A stretch of 64,000 nucleotides of DNA from Thermanaerosceptrum fracticalcis. Lineage in GTDB: Bacteria > Bacillota > Peptococcia > DRI-13. Position numbers and translations under genes: made by a program. Under the pieces are notes generated by a model. It was not told the DNA's origin, did not search any database, and saw only the letters and a program-made list of their open reading frames with translations. The stretch lies in contig NZ_CP045798.1 in NCBI RefSeq assembly GCF_000746025.2, positions 916,501 through 980,500 on the forward strand. Reading direction: 5' to 3'. Positions 17,347 to 26,029 of the stretch are shown in pieces (the first letter of the stretch is position 1; every line of letters starts with the position of its first letter).

Positions 17347-18132
17347 TTAAACTTTTATTTCCTTAAGTTCATTGTCTTCCAAAATATATGTTTTATTTAT
17401 GACTTTACCTTTGTTACCCAGTATTCCCAATTGGGAGCTGTTAATTTTTACATTAACCACACCTGCATTGCCTAAAATAAAGGTTATTTTATTTTTGGCG
17501 GTAAAAGATTTTTCCTCACCTTTTTTCATGGTTCCTTCAAAAATTATATTTTTATCATCCTTGACTTGTACCCAGCATGTAGCATCGACTATTGTAAGTG
17601 TTAAGTTAATATCCTCTTGTAATGGGGGAGGTAATTGTGAATCTCCGTTGGAAGGAGACGGGTTTTCATTGTTGGGAGAGTTATTAGGATTATTTTCCCC
17701 GGGTGTGTTTACTTCAGGTGGTTTTACACCCGGTGTGTTAATAACCGACGGTTTGGCAGTGAAGTAGTGCTCATATAAATATTGTGAACCCAATAATAAA
17801 GCTATGGCTAAAAGCCCCAAGATCATACCAAGCCTGCGGGGCGGCCGCGTTGGTAAATCTATTTTTTGTAAATGTGGTTCCTTTTCAGGCATTTCCTGGT
17901 GAGTTATGACGTCATTGAGGGCTGCAAGGAGGCTCACATCATCGAGACCAAGATAACGGCTGTAGGTTTTCAAGAATCCTCTCAAGTAGACCCGGCCAGG
18001 TATGACATCCCAGTGCTCATTTTCCAGTGCCTCTAGATAACGCCGGCGGATTTTAGTATCCTTTTCAATGACTTCCAAGGACAAACCTTTTTCCAGGCGG
18101 GCTTTACGTAAAGATTCACCAATCAGACTCAT
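17347..18132 (-). CDS. rodZ: RodZ-like helix-turn-helix membrane protein
   Basis: 261 aa. An N-terminal HTH domain (about residues 1-70, GESLRKARLEKGLSLE) is followed by a membrane segment at about 100-120 (LGMILGLLAIALLLGSQY). A Pro/Asn/Gly-rich linker (about 135-170) leads to a C-terminal outside beta domain of the DUF4115 type. RodZ links MreB to the cell wall machinery and controls rod shape; the Bacillus homologue YmfM lies near pgsA and cinA, as here. Stop 30 bp before a possible terminator. Confidence 0.88.
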   Translation of the reverse strand: MSLIGESLRKARLEKGLSLEVIEKDTKIRRRYLEALENEHWDVIPGRVYLRGFLKTYSRYLGLDDVSLLAALNDVITHQEMPEKEPHLQKIDLPTRPPRRLGMILGLLAIALLLGSQYLYEHYFTAKPSVINTPGVKPPEVNTPGENNPNNSPNNENPSPSNGDSQLPPPLQEDINLTLTIVDATCWVQVKDDKNIIFEGTMKKGEEKSFTAKNKITFILGNAGVVNVKINSSQLGILGNKGKVINKTYILEDNELKEIKV

Positions 18133-18152
18133 AGGTCACCTCCTTCACTTTT

Positions 18153-19184
18153 TCATCTTATAAGGAACTCTTTAAGTTTCTCCAGGACCATTTCTGGGTA
18201 AGCAGCATTAAGATTTAACTCATAAGCTTCCGAAGGTTGGTCCGGATATTTGTACAGAGGATCATAATAATCCAGAAGTAAGGCCTCTACCACATCGTGA
18301 TAATCCTTAGTTTTTAAAAGAGCCAATAATTGTTCAACTTTAGCAGACCCTAGTCTTTTTCTTAAATTGTTGATGGCCGCAGCTAACTGCTCTTCGTTAA
18401 AGGTACTTTTCTCGTCAAGATAAGTGTTGATTAAACGGGTAATCCGATTTTCTAAGGAATCATAAATTAAAACTTTACGGCCCTTTTGCATAGCCTGAAA
18501 GAAACTTAAGGGTATGAAAATAGATCCTATGCGCCGGCTCTCGCATTCTACAGCTATACGTGGAAAGCCTTGTAGTTTCCGGCAGGTGCAAAAAAGCATA
18601 CCCTCAAATTGTTTTTGGCTGGGTGGTCTTCTCATACCGATATGTCCGAAAACAGACCCTCGGTTATTGGCCAAACCTTCCAGGTCAATAGCGGGAAGGC
18701 TGGCGTCAATGAGATGTTGTAAGATTTCTGTCTTACCTACTCCGGTAAGGCCATGTAAAACCACAATTTCTTTTTCGAAAGGTTTGGCAAAGAAATCATT
18801 GACATAATGACGAAAGGCTTTATAACCGCCGATCAGGCGATAATGTTTGATACCCAGGATATGGAGTACCTGGCAAAGAGACTTGCTGCGCATACCGCCT
18901 CGCCAGCAGTACAAAACCAGTGTTCTCTCCTTTGTCAACTGTTTCAGTTGCTGGGTTAAACGGGGCAGCTTAGGAGCAATAATGGCAAAACCCCTATCTA
19001 CAGCTTTTTCCGGTGATTCTTGCTTATAGATGGTACCTACCATGGCCCGCTCGTCATCTTCCATCAGTGGTAAATTGAGAGCTCCCGGTATATGGGCCTC
19101 CTCGTATTCACAAGGCGAACGCAGGTCGATAAAAAGGACATTGTCTAAACCTAACGCTTCCTCTATATTTATTAAGTTTTCCAT
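18153..19184 (-). CDS. mnmH: tRNA 2-selenouridine synthase
   Basis: 343 aa. An N-terminal rhodanese domain has its active Cys in VLYCWRGGMRSKS (about residue 93). A P-loop domain follows with GLTGVGKTEIL (about residue 146). The enzyme (SelU/YbbB) uses selenophosphate to turn 2-thiouridine at the tRNA wobble position into 2-selenouridine. Its presence implies a selenophosphate synthetase elsewhere in the genome. It lies between spoIIIE and rodZ with its own likely promoter; this is not a usual place for it. Confidence 0.9.
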   Translation of the reverse strand: MENLINIEEALGLDNVLFIDLRSPCEYEEAHIPGALNLPLMEDDERAMVGTIYKQESPEKAVDRGFAIIAPKLPRLTQQLKQLTKERTLVLYCWRGGMRSKSLCQVLHILGIKHYRLIGGYKAFRHYVNDFFAKPFEKEIVVLHGLTGVGKTEILQHLIDASLPAIDLEGLANNRGSVFGHIGMRRPPSQKQFEGMLFCTCRKLQGFPRIAVECESRRIGSIFIPLSFFQAMQKGRKVLIYDSLENRITRLINTYLDEKSTFNEEQLAAAINNLRKRLGSAKVEQLLALLKTKDYHDVVEALLLDYYDPLYKYPDQPSEAYELNLNAAYPEMVLEKLKEFLIR

Positions 19185-19238
19185 GAAAAACCTCGTCCCT
19201 CTTTAAGACAACCTTAGCAAAGGCAATCTCTAAATTTC

Positions 19239-19268
19239 AGTATAATCATTTGAAGGTGAACTGAGCAA
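19239..19268 (-). promoter_or_regulatory. possible promoter for mnmH
   Basis: TTGCTC and TATACT on the minus strand are separated by 18 bp, about 55 bp upstream of the mnmH start. The spacing is slightly long and the -35 is imperfect. Confidence 0.45.
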
Positions 19269-19293
19269 GTTCATAATGCTGGCGCAGGTGGCA

Positions 19294-21528
19294 TTATATG
19301 CCAAAGGTTTTTTCGTATTCCTCCCACGTCATCCGGACGGCCCTGGGTTTGCTGCCTTCATACCCGCCAACAATTCCTCTTTCTTCCAACTGGTCAATAA
19401 TGCGGGCAGCTCTAGTATAACCAATTCTCAGGCGGCGCTGCAGCAGGGAAATGGATGCTTGTCCGCTTTCGATAAATATTTTGGCAGCTTCAGCCAGTAA
19501 TTCATCTTCCTCAGTCATTTCCGTTATTTCGTTTTCTGAATTCTGCCAGGGCTCTGCTAAATATTCCGGGTTCTTCTGTATTTTTAGATATTCTACCAGG
19601 GATTCAATCTCCTGATCAGAGACATAGACACCCTGTACACGGATGGGCTTGGCCATACCTGTAGGATAAAACAACATATCACCCCGTCCCAGCAGGCGTT
19701 CTGCTCCCCCCATGTCCAGTATGGTTCGTGAATCTGTCTGGGATGAGACGGCAAAGGCGATACGAGATGGAATATTGGCTTTAATCACACCGGTGATGAC
19801 GTCAACGGAGGGTCTTTGTGTAGCAACAACCAGATGTATGCCTGCGGCTCTGGCCATCTGGGCCAAACGGCAAATGGCATCTTCTACATCGGCAGGGGCT
19901 ACCATCATCAGGTCAGCCAATTCGTCAATGAGAACGACAACATAGGGTAATGCAGGAGATGTTGATGTGGGGTCTTCTTCTTTTTTCACCAGGTTATAGC
20001 GGGTAATATCCTTAACACCCAGGCCCGCAAAAAGTTCGTACCTGTTTTCCATTTCATGAACGGCCCAGCGCAGGGCAGTGGCGGCTTTCTTTGGATCGGT
20101 AACCACCGGAGATATTAAATGTGGTATACCGTTAAAAGTGGAAAGCTCTACGACTTTGGGGTCGATCATTAACAACTTCACTTCATCAGGCTTAGATTTA
20201 AATAAAATGCTGGCAATGAGGGCGTTCATACAGACACTTTTTCCTGAACCGGTAGCGCCCGCAATGAGGAGATGGGGCATTTTCCCAAGATCGGCAACGA
20301 TAGGATTGCCGGCAATATCTTTACCAAGGGCTACGGTAAGTTTTGATTGGGAGTCTTGAAAAAGAGTGGTTTCTAATACTTCCCGCAGGCTAACGGTGGC
20401 GATTTCCTCGTTGGGTACTTCAATCCCGACAGCGGCCTTTCCGGGTATGGGGGCTTCAATACGGACCTGTGGTGCCGCTAAAGAAAGGGCAATATCGTCG
20501 GCTAGATTGACAATACGGCTTACTTTCACGCCGGGCGGTGGTTGGATTTCGTAACGTGTAATGGCCGGCCCCCGGCTTACCTGGGTAACACGTGCCTTTA
20601 CACCAAAGTTTTCGAGGGTTTCTTCCAAAATACGCACGTTATCCGTAATATCTTTATTCAAGCGCTGGCTTTTTATTTTTGTGGGAATTTGCAATAAATC
20701 TATGGGGGGGAGTTTAAAATCGTCATTCTCACGGTGAGTAACTACTTTATGCTCAACGGGTTTGGGTAAAATGTCTTTCCCTTTCACTGGTTTAGGTATA
20801 ACCTTTACCAGGGCCGGCGAGGATGGGGAGACGCCCTGAAATACTTGGTTATTCTCGATATGATCGATGATAACGGGATTAGGCAGGGGATTTTCCTGAG
20901 CTAAGGAAGGGCCGGCTTTAATGTTTTTTTTCTGTTCCCCTTTTTCTTCCTCTACTTTTTCGAAAATAAAATCAATCAGCGCCTGTCTTGTGTTGGCGCC
21001 AAAATGGCTAAAAAAAGCTGAAAACTGCCTGACCAGTTCCCCCAGAGTTTTTTTGGCAATGCCCATCACGGAGATGAGCATGCACGTCCCCAGAAAAATA
21101 TAGGAACCGCCTTTCCCAAAAAGGGCCAGTGTTAGTTTGGCGAAAAAATAACCGGTAATTCCCCCACCTGCTCCTTCCCAACTGACGGAAAAAGTGTGTT
21201 TTTCCACAGGCAAATTAATATGTAAAAAGGTAAGGAGAGTTAAAAGCAGGGAAACCCAGGATATGATAAATAATTTATCCCAGGCTGTCCTGTACCATAT
21301 TTTAGAGATACCCATGATAAAGAGAACTAAAGGTAGAAGATACTTTCCTGAACCCAGGAAGGTGGTAATAACCCTAAAAATAAAATTTCCTATGGCGCCG
21401 ATGGTACTGGTTGTATTATTAGAAAGCCCCTGCCATAAACAGAAAGCTATAAAAAAACTAAAAGTTAAAAGCGTGATCCCCCATAATTCCTGTTTGATTT
21501 CTTCTTTTAATGTCTTGGCTTTTGGCAT
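19294..21528 (-). CDS. spoIIIE: DNA translocase FtsK/SpoIIIE
   Basis: 744 aa. Four or so membrane segments in the first 160 residues are followed by a charged linker, then a motor domain with Walker [11 protein letters not shown] (about residues 423-431) and [13 protein letters not shown]-terminal gamma winged-helix domain (about 675-744, [21 protein letters not shown]) recognises orienting DNA sequences. It pumps chromosomal DNA through division or sporulation septa. The ATG at 21528 is chosen because AGAGGTG lies 5 bases upstream; the longer frame to 21576 lacks a site. Confidence 0.95.
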   Translation of the reverse strand: MPKAKTLKEEIKQELWGITLLTFSFFIAFCLWQGLSNNTTSTIGAIGNFIFRVITTFLGSGKYLLPLVLFIMGISKIWYRTAWDKLFIISWVSLLLTLLTFLHINLPVEKHTFSVSWEGAGGGITGYFFAKLTLALFGKGGSYIFLGTCMLISVMGIAKKTLGELVRQFSAFFSHFGANTRQALIDFIFEKVEEEKGEQKKNIKAGPSLAQENPLPNPVIIDHIENNQVFQGVSPSSPALVKVIPKPVKGKDILPKPVEHKVVTHRENDDFKLPPIDLLQIPTKIKSQRLNKDITDNVRILEETLENFGVKARVTQVSRGPAITRYEIQPPPGVKVSRIVNLADDIALSLAAPQVRIEAPIPGKAAVGIEVPNEEIATVSLREVLETTLFQDSQSKLTVALGKDIAGNPIVADLGKMPHLLIAGATGSGKSVCMNALIASILFKSKPDEVKLLMIDPKVVELSTFNGIPHLISPVVTDPKKAATALRWAVHEMENRYELFAGLGVKDITRYNLVKKEEDPTSTSPALPYVVVLIDELADLMMVAPADVEDAICRLAQMARAAGIHLVVATQRPSVDVITGVIKANIPSRIAFAVSSQTDSRTILDMGGAERLLGRGDMLFYPTGMAKPIRVQGVYVSDQEIESLVEYLKIQKNPEYLAEPWQNSENEITEMTEEDELLAEAAKIFIESGQASISLLQRRLRIGYTRAARIIDQLEERGIVGGYEGSKPRAVRMTWEEYEKTFGI

Positions 21529-21547
21529 ATTTTCACCTCTATATATA

Positions 21548-21576
21548 AGTGTACTATTACCCATGTTCCTGAGCAA
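21548..21576 (-). promoter_or_regulatory. possible promoter for spoIIIE
   Basis: TTGCTC and TACACT on the minus strand with 17 bp spacing, about 20 bp before the spoIIIE start and downstream of the ylzJ terminator. Confidence 0.45.
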
Positions 21577-21630
21577 TGGATTTTCCGGAAATTGCTTTAG
21601 AAATTGCGTACTATGAACTAATTTCTACAA

Positions 21631-21662
21631 AGAAAGAAAAAACCTCAAGCGAGGTTTTTTAA
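21631..21662 (-). terminator. intrinsic terminator after ylzJ
   Basis: Hairpin AAAACCTC-GCTT-GAGGTTTT followed by TTCTTTCTTT on the minus strand, just beyond the ylzJ stop. Confidence 0.8.
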
Positions 21663-21666
21663 AATC

Positions 21667-21897
21667 TTACTTTTTAATCACTGGTTCAACAAACACTGAC
21701 ATGCCGGGTTGGAAACGTTTATCCAGATATACTTGTGGATCAGTGCTTAAAATTCTTTCAATCATGATTTCATTGTTCTTAGTTCTTGACACTTGTACCT
21801 GTATTTGATCTATTACTACTTCTTCTAATCTTGGCTGAGTTTCTTCATTAACGGATTGCCAGATAACCTCCGGAGGCACAGGCGTATAGAGAATCAT
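21667..21897 (-). CDS. ylzJ: YlzJ-like protein
   Basis: 76 aa. It begins [13 protein letters not shown] and ends in a short basic beta-rich tail, matching the YlzJ-like family. In Bacillus and many Clostridia it lies next to tepA and spoIIIE, exactly as here. Function unknown. Its start overlaps the tepA stop by 4 bp. Confidence 0.85.
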   Translation of the reverse strand: MILYTPVPPEVIWQSVNEETQPRLEEVVIDQIQVQVSRTKNNEIMIERILSTDPQVYLDKRFQPGMSVFVEPVIKK

Positions 21898-22676
21898 TGC
21901 AACTGTCTCCTTTGATTTTTCTCCTTAATCAATTCATTTAACTTTTTCACAGCCTGGGATAAACTGCCCACCTCATTAATCAATCCTACCTCCACGGCGT
22001 CTTTACCTACCAGAACCGTACCGATGTCCCGGGCCAGTTCACCAGTACGAAACATCAGCTCGCGTATTTTGCTGTCACTTATCTTGGAGTGCTTCTCAAT
22101 AAATTTAATAACACGATCCTGCATTTTGTCTAAGTACTCATAAGTCTGGGGTACGCCAATGACTAAACCGGTAAGACGGATAGGATGAATGGTCATGGTA
22201 GCAGTTTCGGCAATGAAAGAATAATCTGCCGAAACGGCAATAGGTACACCAATACTGTGTCCGCCTCCCAGGACAATGGTAACCGTGGGCTTCGATAAAC
22301 CGTCAATCATCTCGGCGATGGCCAAACCTGCTTCTACATCCCCGCCTACCGTATTGAGGATAATTAACATGCCGTCTATTTGCGGGTTTTGTTCGACAGC
22401 AACTAACTGGGGTATAACGTGTTCATATTTGGTGGTTTTATTTTGCGGCGGCAGAATCATGTGCCCTTCTACCTGGCCTACAATGGTGAGACAATGAATG
22501 TTGGTAGCCGGGGATTCCGGCACCTGAGTTACGCCAAGCTCTTTTATACTTTGAATTTCTTTGTTTTCGATTCTAGCCTCCGTTACGGCGCTTGGTCTGG
22601 TATTATTCTCATTGGCCAGACCGCCAGGTGCATCGTCGCCGATCTTTCCAGGTTTTAACGGGTGATATTTTACCAA
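21894..22676 (-). CDS. tepA: ClpP-like serine protease TepA
   Basis: 260 aa. A ClpP/SDH-type fold with nucleophile Ser141 in GGGHSIGVP and His164 in TIHPIR. It has an N-terminal extension of about 60 residues compared with ClpP and no signal peptide. Bacillus TepA (YmfB) assists protein translocation and degrades small acid-soluble spore proteins during germination in some species. It lies between rnjA and ylzJ with a terminator upstream, as in other spore formers. Confidence 0.88.
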   Translation of the reverse strand: MVKYHPLKPGKIGDDAPGGLANENNTRPSAVTEARIENKEIQSIKELGVTQVPESPATNIHCLTIVGQVEGHMILPPQNKTTKYEHVIPQLVAVEQNPQIDGMLIILNTVGGDVEAGLAIAEMIDGLSKPTVTIVLGGGHSIGVPIAVSADYSFIAETATMTIHPIRLTGLVIGVPQTYEYLDKMQDRVIKFIEKHSKISDSKIRELMFRTGELARDIGTVLVGKDAVEVGLINEVGSLSQAVKKLNELIKEKNQRRQLQ

Positions 22677-22719
22677 AAAGGATCACACTCCTTACATAGG
22701 CTAAAACTAGGATGTGTAT

Positions 22720-22757
22720 TAATAAAAGAAAAGATGCGTCCCGGAGGACGCATCTTC
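22720..22757 (-). terminator. intrinsic terminator after rnjA
   Basis: Stem GATGCGTCC/GGACGCATC with a short loop, followed by TTTTCTTTT on the minus strand. It begins at the rnjA stop codon. Confidence 0.85.
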
Positions 22758-24425
22758 CTAAACTTCCATGATGATAGGGATGATCATAGGGCGACGTCTC
22801 ATTTTCTCGTAGAGATATTTACCTAAAGTATCTCGGATTTGTGACTTCAAGGTGGTCCAGTCGGTTATCCGTTTTTCAAAACACTTGTCCAGTACACCTT
22901 TAACTTTTTCTTTGGCTTCTTCCATTAATTCTTCCGATTCTCTTACATAGACAAAACCCCGGGAGACAATATCAGGACCGGCGACAACCAGATTTTCTTC
23001 CTTATTGATTGTGACAACGACAATCAAAATACCGTCCTGGGAAAGCTGTTTTCTGTCACGTAACACAATGTTGCCAACGTCGCCAACTCCCAGCCCGTCA
23101 ATCAAAACTCTCCCTGCTGTCACTCTGCCGGCAATTGTTCCTTTTTGCTGGGCAAATTCCAGAACCTGGCCGTTTTCAACCACAAAGATGTTTTCTTTGG
23201 GAATACCTACGGCCTGGGCCAAATGGGAATGTTTAACAAGATGACGGTACTCGCCGTGAACAGGAACAAAGAATTTAGGTTTTACAAAGTTTAGCATTAA
23301 TTTTAATTCTTCCTGGCTGGCGTGACCTGAAACATGGATCCCGCTTACTGATTCATAAATAACTTCCGCACCCTGGCGGAAAAGCTGGTTAATTGTTCTG
23401 GCCACCAGTTTTTCATTACCAGGTATGGGAGTGGCCGAGATGATCACGGTGTCACCGGGTACGATTTCCACCCTGCGGTGGTCAGACATAGCTATACGTG
23501 TCAGGGCCGACATGGGCTCCCCTTGGCTTCCCGTGGTGAGGACCACAACTCTATTGCGCGGATAGGAAGAAATATCATCCAGCTCAATTAAGGTATCGTC
23601 GGGAATATCCAGATAACCTGTTTCCTGGGCAATGCTGACCACGTTTACCATGCTTCGTCCGGCGATGGCAATTTTTTTGTTGTACTTGTAAGCTGCATTA
23701 ATGGCTTGTTGGATACGGTGGACATTGGAGGCAAAAGTGGCAACGATAATTCTTTCTTTTGCCTGGCGAAAAGTTTCTTCAAAAGTTTGCCCAACGACAC
23801 GTTCGGACATGGTAAAGCCGGGTCTTTCCACGTTGGTACTGTCGGATAGCATGACTAGAATTCCTTTTTGGCTTAATTCGGCGATACGTGTGAAGTCGGT
23901 GACAGCACCATCGACGGGAGTTTGGTCTAATTTAAAATCACCGGTGTGCAGTACTATACCTTCTGGTGTGTAAAAAGCGGAGCCAATGGCGTCAGGTATA
24001 CTGTGGCTTACCTTAAAAAATTCGGCGGTAAAGTACGCACCTAATTTTACAGATTCCCTGGGACGAATAGGGATAAGTTTTGCATTTGCTACATTGTTTT
24101 CTTTTAATTTGGCCTGTAACAGGCCTAAAGTTAGTTTTGTTCCGTACACAGGAACATTTATCTCTTTTAAGACATAGGGCATGGCTCCGATATGGTCTTC
24201 ATGTCCGTGAGTTAAGATGATTGCTTTTATCATTTCTTTATTTTCTATGAGATAAGTGGTATCGGGAATGACGATATCAATTCCCAGCATTTCATCTTCC
24301 GGAAACATGAGACCGGCGTCCACAACGATGATTTCGTTGTTGTAACGCAGGACCATCATGTTATTACCTATTTCTCCCAAACCACCCAGTGGTATCAAGA
24401 GAAGCTTATTGTCGTTTTCTGGCAT
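22758..24425 (-). CDS. rnjA: ribonuclease J
   Basis: 555 aa metallo-beta-lactamase/beta-CASP nuclease with 5'-3' exo- and endonuclease activity in mRNA decay and rRNA maturation. The metal motif HGHEDH is at residues 73-78. Further motifs are SDSTN, the beta-CASP region, and HVSGHA near residue 365. Length is that of a full RNase J. It starts 27 bp after a strong hairpin that may act as a leader attenuator. The Shine-Dalgarno AAGGAGG is ideal. Confidence 0.95.
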   Translation of the reverse strand: MPENDNKLLLIPLGGLGEIGNNMMVLRYNNEIIVVDAGLMFPEDEMLGIDIVIPDTTYLIENKEMIKAIILTHGHEDHIGAMPYVLKEINVPVYGTKLTLGLLQAKLKENNVANAKLIPIRPRESVKLGAYFTAEFFKVSHSIPDAIGSAFYTPEGIVLHTGDFKLDQTPVDGAVTDFTRIAELSQKGILVMLSDSTNVERPGFTMSERVVGQTFEETFRQAKERIIVATFASNVHRIQQAINAAYKYNKKIAIAGRSMVNVVSIAQETGYLDIPDDTLIELDDISSYPRNRVVVLTTGSQGEPMSALTRIAMSDHRRVEIVPGDTVIISATPIPGNEKLVARTINQLFRQGAEVIYESVSGIHVSGHASQEELKLMLNFVKPKFFVPVHGEYRHLVKHSHLAQAVGIPKENIFVVENGQVLEFAQQKGTIAGRVTAGRVLIDGLGVGDVGNIVLRDRKQLSQDGILIVVVTINKEENLVVAGPDIVSRGFVYVRESEELMEEAKEKVKGVLDKCFEKRITDWTTLKSQIRDTLGKYLYEKMRRRPMIIPIIMEV

Positions 24426-24532
24426 TGCAGACCTCCTTTTTGCTATTGCATAAAAAAAAACCTTCTCCTATCCGTCCCATACAGAAGGTTTTATCATTCA
24501 TAAGATAAACCAAACCGTCCCCTATCTTACAT
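24426..24532 (-). promoter_or_regulatory. candidate attenuator leader of rnjA
   Basis: From a promoter at 24537-24565 a leader of about 105 bases runs to rnjA. It contains a terminator (stem AAAACCTTCT/AGAAGGTTTT, 24457-24492, then a T9 run) only 27 bases before the start codon. Just upstream, GGTTTATC can pair with GATAAAACC (one bulged A). That second arm includes bases of the terminator's first arm, so the two hairpins exclude each other. This is the layout of transcription attenuation; the signal is unknown. Confidence 0.55.
24452..24492 (-). terminator. strong intrinsic terminator upstream of rnjA
   Basis: Ten-bp stem AAAACCTTCT/AGAAGGTTTT with a 16-base loop and a run of nine T on the minus strand. 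It lies inside the predicted rnjA leader, downstream of its promoter. Confidence 0.8.
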
Positions 24533-24536
24533 GTGT

Positions 24537-24565
24537 ATTATAAGATATTTTAGACGCGGGTACAA
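24537..24565 (-). promoter_or_regulatory. promoter of rnjA
   Basis: TTGTAC, 17 bp, TATAAT on the minus strand. It lies between the asd terminator and the rnjA leader hairpin, so it is the likely start of the rnjA transcript. Confidence 0.65.
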
Positions 24566-24635
24566 GAGACACCGTGCAACTATCTTCCTTTCTATTATCA
24601 CCCAAATAATTCCTTCTCATACAAAGAAAACTTGA

Positions 24636-24692
24636 CTTCCAACAAGTGTAACGCTGTTGGAAGCCTTAGTTGCACTTGTGCCTGTGGTGCAA
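24636..24692 (-). other. two further hairpins in the asd-rnjA spacer
   Basis: Beyond the asd terminator lie two more inverted repeats: CTTCCAACA/TGTTGGAAG (24636-24663) and TTGCAC/GTGCAA (24670-24692). Neither is followed by a T run on the minus strand. The 330 bp spacer between asd and rnjA therefore holds the asd terminator, these hairpins, the rnjA promoter and the rnjA leader; no gene is seen. Confidence 0.5.
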
Positions 24693-24737
24693 AAAGCAAA
24701 AGAGATGCTGTAAGCACAGGCTCATAGCATCTCTTTC
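24689..24737 (-). terminator. intrinsic terminator after asd
   Basis: Stem AAAGAGATGCT/AGCATCTCTTT with a 16-base loop, followed by TGCTTTTT on the minus strand, about 20 bp after the asd stop. Confidence 0.75.
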
Positions 24738-24755
24738 AGCGTATAATCAAATATA

Positions 24756-25778
24756 TTATCCGCAGAGGTAATGGCTGCTGTAAAGCAGGTTTCGTTTTAG
24801 CAACTCATCAAGAATTTGTACTGCATTGGTGGCTGCCCCTTTGCGCAGTTGATCACCCACAACCCACATGTTTAAGCCCCGGGGATTATAGATATCCTCT
24901 CTTAGGCGGCCCACAAATACTTCATCGTGGTCTGAAGCCTTAAGGGGCATGGGATAGATGTTCTTATCAGGTTCATCCATTAGGATGACACCTGGACTAT
25001 CCGCCAGAACTTTTCGCACAAGGGGCAGCGGTATTTTTTCCTCTGTTTCAATATAAATAGATTCAGAGTGGCTTCTAATGACCGGAACCCGTACGGTTGT
25101 GGCCGTGATGGCAATGTTTTTGTCATCGAAAATTTTATGGGTTTCTTTTACCATTTTCATTTCCTCTTTGGTGAAGCCATTATCCTGGAAGACATCAATA
25201 TGAGGGATCAAATTATAAGCGATTTGATGGGGAAATACTTTGGGCTGAATGTTGGAGGAATCATTTATCTGTTCATATAATTCATCAATGGCTTCTTTTC
25301 CTGCTCCGGAAACTGCCTGATAAGTGGAGACAATGATGCGTTTTATCGGTGAGATATTATGGATGGGTTTTAGGGCCATGCACATAATAATCGTTGAGCA
25401 ATTAGGATTGGCAATAAGCCCTTTGTGGTTATTTAGAGCATGGGGATTTACTTCAGGTATCACCAGGGGAACATCATCATGTAAACGGTAGGTGCTGCTA
25501 TTGTCGATGACTACTGCACCTTGCCGGAGGGCTTCAGTGGCGTACTCCTGACTGGCTTTCCCGCCGGCGAACAGTGCCACGTCCACTCCCTTAAAAGCCT
25601 GGCTGTTGATAGTTTCAACCTGATGTTCTTTGCCTTGAAAGCGAATTCTTGTGCCTTTAGAACGCTCTGTAGCGAACAATTTTATATGTTGTATATAAGG
25701 TCTTGTTTCTAAAATTTTTAATATTTCAGTACCTACAGCACCGGTGGCGCCAACAACTGCTATGTTCAATTTCTTCAT
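24756..25778 (-). CDS. asd: aspartate-semialdehyde dehydrogenase
   Basis: 340 aa, usual length. The NADP-binding GATGAVG is at residues 10-16 and the catalytic Cys127 is in NPNCSTI. A conserved His lies in RVPVIRSHSES. It reduces aspartyl phosphate to aspartate semialdehyde for lysine, diaminopimelate, methionine and threonine synthesis. It follows dapB but has its own promoter and a structured leader. Confidence 0.96.
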   Translation of the reverse strand: MKKLNIAVVGATGAVGTEILKILETRPYIQHIKLFATERSKGTRIRFQGKEHQVETINSQAFKGVDVALFAGGKASQEYATEALRQGAVVIDNSSTYRLHDDVPLVIPEVNPHALNNHKGLIANPNCSTIIMCMALKPIHNISPIKRIIVSTYQAVSGAGKEAIDELYEQINDSSNIQPKVFPHQIAYNLIPHIDVFQDNGFTKEEMKMVKETHKIFDDKNIAITATTVRVPVIRSHSESIYIETEEKIPLPLVRKVLADSPGVILMDEPDKNIYPMPLKASDHDEVFVGRLREDIYNPRGLNMWVVGDQLRKGAATNAVQILDELLKRNLLYSSHYLCG

Positions 25779-25882
25779 TTTTGCATACCTCCATTTATTA
25801 AGTATTTTTGAAGCTTTCCCGAAAGATTGACGTATGCCGAAGTCCGGCTCCTGGCAAATCTTATATAGGTTTTGATATTTAA
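25779..25882 (-). promoter_or_regulatory. structured 5' leader of asd, no class recognised
   Basis: The roughly 100-base leader can form AGATT/AATCT (25824-25861) enclosing GCCG/CGGC, and a CTTTC/GAAAG hairpin nearer the gene. I do not recognise a known riboswitch class, and the stems are short. It may be a regulatory leader or chance pairing. Confidence 0.3.
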
Positions 25883-25887
25883 CTACT

Positions 25888-25915
25888 ATTGTATCACCCT
25901 TCGTGTATACGTCAA
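25888..25915 (-). promoter_or_regulatory. promoter of asd
   Basis: TTGACG and TACAAT on the minus strand, 16 bp apart, about 105 bp before the asd start. Confidence 0.6.
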
Positions 25916-25997
25916 GGACAATTGTCTACGCCACGTGAACATCAATAAATATTATGGTTATAAATAACAATATGAATTATTCGATATTGCTAAACTT

Positions 25998-26011
25998 CTC
26001 ATCGATGAGGA
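25998..26011. repeat. 14-bp palindromic motif, copy downstream of dapB
   Basis: CTCATCGATGAGGA, whose first 12 bases are a perfect palindrome, lies about 20 bp after the dapB stop. The same 14 bases recur upstream of dapB at 26872-26885. The flanks extend the symmetry slightly. No T run follows. Confidence 0.6.
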
Positions 26012-26029
26012 GCCGTCGCGTAAAAGCAA

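Noticed and set aside
24492-24511. Guanidine-II type riboswitch suggested by repeated ACGG in the rnjA leader
   Set aside because: The ACGG copies are not in tetraloops closed by GC stems, so the class does not fit.
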